In this document: positions 37,871 through 45,069 of the stretch, piece by piece
How positions within the stretch are numbered: position 1 is the first letter of the stretch
Layout of the letters: each line of letters starts with the position of its first letter
Assembly (NCBI GenBank): GCA_028692395.1
Contig: JAQUXP010000031.1
Coordinates: 1 to 45,069 of the forward strand
Length of the DNA stretch: 45,069 bases
Source of the DNA: Lachnospiraceae bacterium
Lineage (GTDB): Bacteria > Bacillota > Clostridia > Lachnospirales > Lachnospiraceae
Direction: 5' to 3'
Notes under the pieces: generated by a model
The model's input: the letters and a program-made list of their open reading frames with translations, nothing else
What the model was told of the DNA's origin: nothing
Database searches by the model: none
Translations under genes and position numbers: made by a program

Positions 37871-39166
37871 ATGAATTGGTTTCGCAGGATGAGGCCAGCC
37901 CGCCTCATAGCCCTTGGGTTTTTGATGGTAATACTGATCGGATCCATACTTTTAGTGCTGCCGATTTCAGTGAAATCCGGGCAGCAGTTATGCTATCTGG
38001 ATGCACTTTTTACCGCAACCAGTGCAGTGTGTGTGACAGGGCTGGTTGTGGTGGATACCTATACAACTTATACGGTATTCGGACAGCTGGTAATCGCAGT
38101 ATTGATTCAGATTGGTGGTCTGGGCGTGGCCTCCATGAGCGTAGGAATTATGCTTGCAGTGAAGAGAAAAGTCGACATGAAGACCAGAAATCTTGTCAGA
38201 GAGTCCATGAATGTGGATTCCATGCAGGGGATGGTAAAACTTGTAATTAGTATCTTATATACGACACTTTTCTTTGAAAGCGTTGGTGCGGTACTGAATT
38301 TCTGCGTGTTTGCGCAGGATTATCCTTTGGGCCGCGCATTGTGGATGAGTGTGTTTCATGCGGTGGCAACATTTAATAATGCCGGATTTGATATTATAGG
38401 CGGTATGGTGAGTCTGATACCCTACCGGGATAATGTATTGCTGAATCTTTCTACGGCAGGGTTGATTCTGTGCGGCAGCATCGGCTTTTTTGTTATCCGT
38501 GACGTGAAGCTGAATCGTTCTTTTAAGAAGCTGCAGCTGCATTCAAAGGTTGTAATCTCAGTAACTGTGGCACTTACGGTGTTTGGTACTCTGCTTTTAA
38601 AGCTTGCCCAGCCCGATATCACCTGGCTTGGTGCGTTTTTCCAGAGTGTTACTACGAGAACAGCCGGTTTTGCAACCTATGATTTTAGTGGCTTTGCACA
38701 GGGAGCCTTGTGTGTGCTGTGCCTGCTGATGTTTATCGGCGCATCACCGGGATCTACCGGAGGCGGTATCAAGACAACAACAGCATTTGTACTGTTTCAT
38801 GCGGTGAAAGAGGCTACATCCAGTCACAGAGCCACGGCATTTCACTATCGGATCTCAAAAGATTCTTATTATAAAGCGTCAGTGAATGCAATTCTTGCCC
38901 TGAGCTTTGTGGTGACAGGAGTGTTTTTGATGTCCCTGATGGAACCTCAGCTTGCCCTGTCGGATATGATCTTTGAGCTGGTATCCGCATTTAGTACAAC
39001 CGGACTTTCCACAGGAATTACCACAGAACTCTGTGCAGGAAGTAAGGTACTTGAGATTATTATGATGTATGGCGGACGAGTGGGAGTTCTGACTTTGGTA
39101 TCGGTTCTTTCCTTCCGCAAAGAAGGCAGTGTAATGTATCCAGAAGGGAACATCACCATCGGGTAG
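37871..39166 (+). CDS. ktrB: Potassium uptake channel subunit (KtrB/TrkH family)
   Basis: A 431-residue membrane protein of the TrkH/KtrB superfamily. The four selectivity-filter loops are visible, each with its glycine: AVCVTGLVV, NNAGFDIIG, TTRTAGFATY and FSTTGLSTG. The short length without extra N-terminal helices favours KtrB over TrkH. Imports K+ (with Na+ in many KtrB) and needs the cytoplasmic ring protein encoded next, 13 bases downstream. Confidence 0.93.
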   Translation: MNWFRRMRPARLIALGFLMVILIGSILLVLPISVKSGQQLCYLDALFTATSAVCVTGLVVVDTYTTYTVFGQLVIAVLIQIGGLGVASMSVGIMLAVKRKVDMKTRNLVRESMNVDSMQGMVKLVISILYTTLFFESVGAVLNFCVFAQDYPLGRALWMSVFHAVATFNNAGFDIIGGMVSLIPYRDNVLLNLSTAGLILCGSIGFFVIRDVKLNRSFKKLQLHSKVVISVTVALTVFGTLLLKLAQPDITWLGAFFQSVTTRTAGFATYDFSGFAQGALCVLCLLMFIGASPGSTGGGIKTTTAFVLFHAVKEATSSHRATAFHYRISKDSYYKASVNAILALSFVVTGVFLMSLMEPQLALSDMIFELVSAFSTTGLSTGITTELCAGSKVLEIIMMYGGRVGVLTLVSVLSFRKEGSVMYPEGNITIG

Positions 39167-39179
39167 GAGAGGAAGAACA

Positions 39180-39863
39180 ATGTTTAAATCAAAAAAGAGT
39201 ATAGATAAGACCTATGGTATCATAGGACTCGGAAGATTCGGTATGGCACTGGCTGTATCTCTGGTAAAGGCCGGAAAAGAGATCATTGCCATGGATTATG
39301 ACGAGGAACGTACCCGGGAAATTCGGGAGTATACGGAAAATGCCTATGTGGTGACAAAGCTGGATAAGAAAGCGCTGGAAGAGACAGGGATTGCAAATTG
39401 CGATGTGGTGGTAATCTGCATAGGCGAGAGTATTGATACCAGTATTCTGACCACACTGAATGTCATAGATCTGGGAGTGAGGCGGGTTATCGCAAAAGCA
39501 AGTACCCAGGATCAAGGTAAGGTACTGCAGAAAATCGGGGCTGAGGTAGTATACCCGGAGAGGGATATGGCTGTCCGGCTGGCCCAGCGTCTGGTATCGG
39601 AACGGCTGATGAATTACTTTGAACTTTATGGAAATATCAATCTTTCAGAATTGCTGCTTTCCAAAAGGGTAGTGGGAAAAACGGTAGCCGAGCTGGATAT
39701 CCGGAAAAAATATGGTTTGAATATTATCGCAGTGGAACGGGGACAGCAGATTATCACCGACATTTTGCCGGACTTTGTATTCGGAGAGCGAGACACAGTC
39801 ATCGTGATTGGAAAAGAAGAGAAGATCAGAGAATTCGAAGGCTCACTGGAAGAAAGAGAATAG
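39180..39863 (+). CDS. ktrA: Potassium uptake regulatory subunit (KtrA/TrkA-type RCK protein)
   Basis: A 227-residue soluble protein with one RCK_N domain (IIGLGRFGMALAVSL nucleotide-binding loop, acidic MDYDEE at strand 2) and one TrkA_C domain (about 140-220). A single RCK unit is the KtrA arrangement; TrkA has two. Eight subunits form a ring gating the channel in response to ATP/ADP or NAD(H), and often c-di-AMP at the C domain. GGAGAGGAAG precedes the ATG. Confidence 0.93.
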   Translation: MFKSKKSIDKTYGIIGLGRFGMALAVSLVKAGKEIIAMDYDEERTREIREYTENAYVVTKLDKKALEETGIANCDVVVICIGESIDTSILTTLNVIDLGVRRVIAKASTQDQGKVLQKIGAEVVYPERDMAVRLAQRLVSERLMNYFELYGNINLSELLLSKRVVGKTVAELDIRKKYGLNIIAVERGQQIITDILPDFVFGERDTVIVIGKEEKIREFEGSLEERE

Positions 39864-39865
39864 TA

Positions 39866-39894
39866 TTGACTTTTTTTTGTATGGATCTTACAAT
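39866..39894 (+). promoter_or_regulatory. Promoter of the riboswitch-hydrogenase transcript
   Basis: TTGACT, a 17-base spacer and TACAAT, immediately after the ktrA stop. Transcription would start near 39901 and include a 25-base palindrome and the riboswitch. Confidence 0.8.
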
Positions 39895-39911
39895 ATAACA
39901 TGTAAATAAGA

Positions 39912-39936
39912 TAACTGATCAGGTACTGAACAGTTA
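39912..39936. repeat. 25-bp perfect palindrome, copy 2
   Basis: Half-sites TAACTGATCAG and CTGAACAGTTA around a 3-base centre pair at 10 of 11 positions on each side (only the A/A position does not). The other copy is at 7547-7573. It lies between the promoter and the B12 riboswitch. Confidence 0.6.
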
Positions 39937-39944
39937 CAAATGAA

Positions 39945-40119
39945 GTTAAAAGTGCCAGCTTTTAGTACAAATACTGTACTGGACTGGGTAAAAGAGAAAC
40001 AGGTGAGAATCCTGTGCTGTCCCGCAACTGTAAGCAGGAAACAGCTTCTATTATGCCACTGGAAGACCGGGAAGGCGGAAGGCTGTAAAAAACTGTGAGT
40101 CAGGAAACCTGCTTTTAAC
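39945..40119 (+). promoter_or_regulatory. Cobalamin (B12) riboswitch
   Basis: P1 is closed by GTTAAAAG (39945-39952) and CTTTTAAC (40112-40119). Core sequences are all present: GAGAATCCTG, CTGTCCCGCAACTGTAA, GCCACTGG, CCGGGAAGGC and the B12-box region GAGTCAGGAAACCTGC. Such elements bind adenosyl- or methylcobalamin and lower expression of the downstream gene when B12 is present. The terminator at 40211 is the probable expression platform. Confidence 0.95.
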
Positions 40120-40166
40120 ATATTATCATTTGTCACGAGAGATGACAGCGATAGTAGATAACAGAG

Positions 40167-40198
40167 AATAAGACGGTGCTTAAGTGAAACGTCTTATT
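40167..40198 (+). other. Hairpin in the riboswitch expression region
   Basis: AATAAGACG and CGTCTTATT pair perfectly over a 14-base loop. It could be an alternative fold that competes with the terminator or simply space the aptamer. Confidence 0.55.
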
Positions 40199-40210
40199 TC
40201 GTTTGATATG

Positions 40211-40242
40211 AATCCTGTTTTCTCGAAAACAGGATTTTATTT
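40211..40242 (+). terminator. Riboswitch-controlled terminator
   Basis: AATCCTGTTTT and AAAACAGGATT form a perfect 11-bp stem with loop CTCG, followed by TTATTT, and end 23 bases before the hydrogenase ATG. Confidence 0.8.
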
Positions 40243-40264
40243 GCCCATACACAAGGAGGATGAG

Positions 40265-41773
40265 ATGAGAGGATTATATTCATCAAAGACAAAGATTCGA
40301 CACCAGATATTCACAGAGATTGCACGCATGGCTTATGATGGAGATGACACATCCATATTGGAGGAGCTTCCCTACCGGATTGTTCCCGGAGAGATCGCAA
40401 CCTATCGGGACAGTATCTTTCTGGAGCGGGCAGTAGTGGGAGAACGTCTTCGGGTGGCTATGGGAATGTCCCTGCGCTCGGTGGCTGAGCATGCTCCGAT
40501 TTCTCAGGGGGTAAAGGCCAGCGAGATAGAAGAAAAATACTATGAGCCACCGCTCATTAATGTGATCAAATTCGCCTGTAATTCCTGCCCGGAAAAACGA
40601 GTGATGGTTACGGAAGGCTGCCAGGGCTGTCTGGAGCATCCCTGCGTAGAGGTTTGTCCCAAGGGAGCAATTTCCATGGTGGATGGAAAGTCCCATATTG
40701 ATGAGGAGAAGTGTATCAAATGTGGAAAATGTGTCAGCGTCTGTCCTTATAATGCTATCATTAAGCAGGAACGCCCCTGCTCACAGGCCTGTGGCATGGG
40801 GGCCATTCATTCGGACGAATATGGAAGAGCAGAGATTGATCAGGAAAAATGTGTGTCCTGCGGTATGTGTCTGGTAAGCTGTCCTTTCAGCGCAATCGTG
40901 GATAAGGGCCAGATCTATCAGACAATTATGGCTCTGAAAAGCGAGACTCCGGTCTACGCAATCGTCGCCCCTGCTGTGGCGGGACAGTTTGCAGGACTAA
41001 AGAATACACAGATCCGGGAGGCATTTAAGGCGATCGGATTTACCGATCTGCTGGAGGTAGCAGTAGGTGCAGACCTGTGTACCATAGAGGAGGCAAAGGA
41101 CTTTATGGAAGAGGTACCGGAGAAGCTTCCCTTTATGGCCACCTCCTGCTGTCCGGCATGGTCTATGATGGCAAAGAAAATGTTTCCCAAGCAGGCTGAC
41201 TGTATCTCCATGGCACTGACTCCCATGGTTTTGACTGCCCGGGTAATCAAGCAGAAGGAGCCGGACTGTAAGATCGTCTTTGTGGGTCCCTGTGCAGCGA
41301 AGAAGCTGGAGGCCAGCAGAAAGAGCATTCGAAGTTACGTGGATTTTGTACTTACCTTTGAGGAGGTTGCCGGTATGTTCGAGGCCAGATCCATAGATTT
41401 TGCATCCCTGCCGGAGGGAGCGCCGCTGGTGAAAGCCAGCTCCGACGGAAGAGGCTTTGCGGCCAGCGGTGGTGTGGCTGCGGCAGTTGTAAAAGCTGTG
41501 AAACGTCTGGATCCTGCCAGAGAAGTAAAGGTAGTAAGCGCAGACGGGCTTGTAAACTGCAAGAAGATGCTCCAGATGGCAAAAGCCGGAAAGTATAATG
41601 GGTATCTCCTCGAAGGCATGGCATGCCCCGGAGGATGCATCGCAGGTGCCGGAACCATCCAGCCTCTGAAAAAGTCTGCTGTCTCCCTGGAGCAGATGAA
41701 AAAAGAGGCAATTTTCGAAGAATCTCTGGATACAGCCTATGAGAACCGCCTGGGAGAACTGGAAAAACTGTAG
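40265..41773 (+). CDS. [FeFe] hydrogenase, group B-like
   Basis: A 502-residue iron-only hydrogenase. The N-terminal part (about 95-205) holds many cysteines for iron-sulfur clusters (CNSCPEK, CQGCLEHPCVEVCP, CIKCGKCVSVCP, CVSCGMCLVSCP). H-cluster motifs are L1 TSCCPAW (about 293), L2 GPCAAKK (about 341) and L3 EGMACPGGCIAGAG (about 450). The Ala in L1 and the GPC form of L2 match group B (CpIII-type) rather than group A. The ATG at 40265 follows AAGGAGGATGAG; an upstream GTG lies within the leader hairpin. Catalyses reversible 2H+ + 2e- to H2, probably with ferredoxin. Confidence 0.93.
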   Translation: MRGLYSSKTKIRHQIFTEIARMAYDGDDTSILEELPYRIVPGEIATYRDSIFLERAVVGERLRVAMGMSLRSVAEHAPISQGVKASEIEEKYYEPPLINVIKFACNSCPEKRVMVTEGCQGCLEHPCVEVCPKGAISMVDGKSHIDEEKCIKCGKCVSVCPYNAIIKQERPCSQACGMGAIHSDEYGRAEIDQEKCVSCGMCLVSCPFSAIVDKGQIYQTIMALKSETPVYAIVAPAVAGQFAGLKNTQIREAFKAIGFTDLLEVAVGADLCTIEEAKDFMEEVPEKLPFMATSCCPAWSMMAKKMFPKQADCISMALTPMVLTARVIKQKEPDCKIVFVGPCAAKKLEASRKSIRSYVDFVLTFEEVAGMFEARSIDFASLPEGAPLVKASSDGRGFAASGGVAAAVVKAVKRLDPAREVKVVSADGLVNCKKMLQMAKAGKYNGYLLEGMACPGGCIAGAGTIQPLKKSAVSLEQMKKEAIFEESLDTAYENRLGELEKL

Positions 41774-41810
41774 ATAAAAAGTTTATAAGAAAATGAAATT
41801 TGTATTAAAG

Positions 41811-41842
41811 AAGTGCCGGTTTGGTTGACCGGCACTTTTTTT
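41811..41842 (+). terminator. Terminator of the hydrogenase gene
   Basis: AAGTGCCGGT and ACCGGCACTT form a perfect 10-bp stem over a 7-base loop, followed by TTTTT. The stem contains the -35 of the dnaK promoter. Confidence 0.93.
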
Positions 41843-41853
41843 AGCAGTATAGT
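41825..41853 (+). promoter_or_regulatory. Predicted promoter of the orphan dnaK
   Basis: TTGACC, a 17-base spacer and TATAGT, nested in the preceding terminator. No CIRCE element is present between it and dnaK; a small stem AGGGG/CCCCT (about 41866-41887) lies in the leader. Confidence 0.65.
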
Positions 41854-41896
41854 TTTACTATTGACAGGGGAAGTGCTGAAAGCCCCTAGTACATAA

Positions 41897-43654
<1,758 letters not shown>

Positions 43655-43662
43655 GAATGCTG

Positions 43663-43719
43663 GTAACTATTCAGCAGGTATGTGCATTTACTGCACATAC
43701 CGTAAGAAAGTGATTCAGG
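43663..43719 (+). repeat. Short stem-loop repeat family C, copy 4
   Basis: GTAACTATTCAGCAGG and a perfect 10-bp stem GGTATGTGCA/TGCACATACC over the loop TTTAC, then the tail GTAAGAAAGTGATTCAGG. It follows the dnaK stop and precedes the convergent ROK gene end. Confidence 0.82.
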
Positions 43720-43738
43720 AGTGAAGAAATCAGTTAGC

Positions 43739-44863
43739 CTATAACCCCAGAAACTTTCGGCTGCACAGATAGATTCCCCCCAACAAAATGGCTGTATCCT
43801 GTAATTTGGACGGTACCAGATTGCAGTACGGAGCCATTTTGTTTTTAATCTGGCTCTGGATGGAGCTGGTGGTTTTTGGAAAGTTCATCGTGAAGGAACT
43901 GTTCAGGACGATGATTTCCGGGTTAAAGGTAGTCAGCAGGTTGCTGATGGCAACAGACATATATTTGATGAACAGCTGCATGGTGTAGCAGGCGTCGGAA
44001 TCGTGTTTCAGATAGAGAATCTGAAAACCTTCGGCGTCTATTTTTTTACCCTTTTTTTCAGACAATTCTCCCAGCAAAACACGCTCGGAGCTGTACTGCT
44101 CCAGACAGCCATGGTTGCCGCAGGGGCAGGGACGTCCATCCACAGAGATGATAGAGTGACCAAACTCACCGGCGTAGCCGTTCTGCCCGCTGATCAGCTG
44201 ATCATTCATAATAATTCCAACACCGATACCGGAGTGTACACTGATACTAAGCATGTTGTGCGTGTGGAAGCAATACGCCCATTCACCAAGGACAGAGAGG
44301 TTTGCTTCATTTTCCACAAGAACCGGAACCTGAAAGATGGCCTCCAGACAGCAGGCGTAATCCACCTCCTGATAGGCGGCATACGGAACAAAGACGGGCT
44401 GATTTTTATGAACAACACCGTGAATACCGATACAGATACCGATCAGTCCATAGATACTTCCGGGAAGCTGAGCCTGCACCTCTTTAGTCAGCCGGGTAAG
44501 GCCTGGAAGCAGTGTGTTCGCATCAAAGGTATTGGGAAAACGCTTCAGCGTACAGTTCTCCCCCATGAGATTGGCTGTAAAAAAGGTAATGTAATCGTTG
44601 GAAAGATCGATGGAAATGCTGTAGCCGCAGCCCTTGTTGATCTCCAGCAGGATGGGCTTGCGGCCACGCCTGGTGTCATCACTTCCAATCTCTACTACCA
44701 GACTTCGGTCCAGCAGAATCTGCACCAGGGCAGAAACAGTTGCCTTGGTCAGTCCAAGCCTCTGGGATACTGCAGCGCGGGAGATGGGGCCTTCTTCCAT
44801 AATGGTCTGAAGGACAAGCTTTGTATTCATATCACGGATTAATTCTTTACTTCCGGTTATCAT
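43739..44863 (-). CDS. ROK-family transcriptional regulator (XylR/NagC type)
   Basis: A 374-residue regulator. An N-terminal winged helix (about 12-60: AAVSQRLGLTKATVSALVQILLD) is followed by a ROK sugar-kinase-like domain with ENEANLSVLGEW (184-195) and the zinc motif at His236, Cys246, Cys248 and Cys253 (GHSIIS...CPCGNHGC). The ligand is probably a sugar or sugar phosphate; no target gene is adjacent. GAGGTAA stands before the ATG. Confidence 0.93.
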   Translation of the reverse strand: MITGSKELIRDMNTKLVLQTIMEEGPISRAAVSQRLGLTKATVSALVQILLDRSLVVEIGSDDTRRGRKPILLEINKGCGYSISIDLSNDYITFFTANLMGENCTLKRFPNTFDANTLLPGLTRLTKEVQAQLPGSIYGLIGICIGIHGVVHKNQPVFVPYAAYQEVDYACCLEAIFQVPVLVENEANLSVLGEWAYCFHTHNMLSISVHSGIGVGIIMNDQLISGQNGYAGEFGHSIISVDGRPCPCGNHGCLEQYSSERVLLGELSEKKGKKIDAEGFQILYLKHDSDACYTMQLFIKYMSVAISNLLTTFNPEIIVLNSSFTMNFPKTTSSIQSQIKNKMAPYCNLVPSKLQDTAILLGGIYLCSRKFLGL

Positions 44864-44911
44864 AGACGGTTACCTCATAGGGAATAGCGTAGTTATATGT
44901 TATCTGATTGC

Positions 44912-44964
44912 AGTTATTTGGCAGGTCGGTGCATGCACCGCACCGACCGTAAGAAAGTGATACA
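44912..44964 (+). repeat. Short stem-loop repeat family C, copy 5
   Basis: Stem GGTCGGTGC/GCACCGACC with a different loop (ATGCACC), then GTAAGAAAGTGATACA. The stem letters differ from copy 4 but pairing is kept. It lies in the leader of the ROK gene, in opposite orientation to it. Confidence 0.78.
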
Positions 44965-44972
44965 TCTGGTTT

Positions 44973-45001
44973 AGTATAGCACATCCTGCCACATCGTGAA
45001 A
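44973..45001 (-). promoter_or_regulatory. Predicted promoter of the ROK gene
   Basis: On the minus strand: TTTCAC, a 17-base spacer and TATACT, about 110 bases before the start. An inverted repeat TTTGGGAA/TTCCCAAA (about 45008-45033) lies upstream of it and may be an operator. Nothing else was seen to the window's end. Confidence 0.65.
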
Positions 45002-45069
45002 CCGCACTTTGGGAAAAACACGGCCTTCCCAAAAAACATGTTGCATTTTTCAGAAGTATGGGTTATTAT

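Noticed and set aside
44003-44842. A 279-codon open frame opposite the ROK gene
   Set aside because: It is the shadow of a gene with clear ROK and helix-turn-helix motifs; no start signal or family motif is visible.

Overview
The window looks like the chromosome of a low-to-mid G+C anaerobic Firmicute, most likely a Lachnospiraceae member (Blautia / Ruminococcus-like gut anaerobe). The basis is the comM-dprA-topA-codY order, HrcA/CIRCE-type groESL control, a group B-like [FeFe] hydrogenase, many two-component sugar and multidrug ABC genes, and long intergenic hairpins. The taxonomic call is inference from gene content, not a database match. No prophage, transposase, CRISPR array or rRNA was seen; there is one tRNA (Gly-GCC).

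Layout. 1-4.9 kb: 3' end of comM, dprA, topA and codY (DNA uptake, topology, nutrient sensing). 5.2-7.3 kb: groES-groEL behind a CIRCE operator. 7.6-8.8 kb: two small membrane proteins. 8.8-11.3 kb: guaB and a membrane-anchored amidase. 11.3-13.3 kb: an autoregulated GntR/ABC transporter operon with an operator over its -10. 13.6-16.5 kb: pepF, a nitroreductase and tRNA-Gly. 16.6-19.8 kb: a SWIM-SNF2 helicase on the minus strand. 20.1-28.3 kb: an alpha-galactoside uptake and hydrolysis locus (AraC regulator, YesL-like protein, binding protein, two permeases, a small membrane protein, GH36 alpha-galactosidase). 28.4-32.4 kb: VOC protein, small ribbon-helix-helix protein, MATE exporter, pentapeptide-repeat protein, YbaK-like deacylase. 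32.8-36.4 kb: a heterodimeric ABC exporter with one degenerate ATP site. 36.5-39.9 kb: a small unknown protein, a PfkB sugar kinase and a Ktr/Trk potassium uptake pair. 39.9-41.8 kb: a cobalamin riboswitch in front of a group B-like [FeFe] hydrogenase. 41.8-45 kb: an orphan short DnaK and a ROK regulator.

The most unusual content lies between the genes. There are (i) three 195-245 bp near-perfect palindromes (family A) whose arm sequences differ while pairing is kept, (ii) two related palindromes (family B) that share outer ends with some of family A, plus a minimal hairpin with similar ends, (iii) five copies of a short stem-loop (family C) followed by a conserved AAGTGAT tail, and (iv) two 25-27 bp palindromes whose half-sites recur beside family C. 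A ribbon-helix-helix gene sits between two family A copies. These repeats, together with B12 control of a hydrogenase, are the strongest candidates for undescribed biology here.

Read together, the locus shows ordinary housekeeping genes, a raffinose/melibiose-type utilisation cluster that must borrow an ATPase from elsewhere, and a hydrogenase whose transcript should be cut short when B12 is plentiful.
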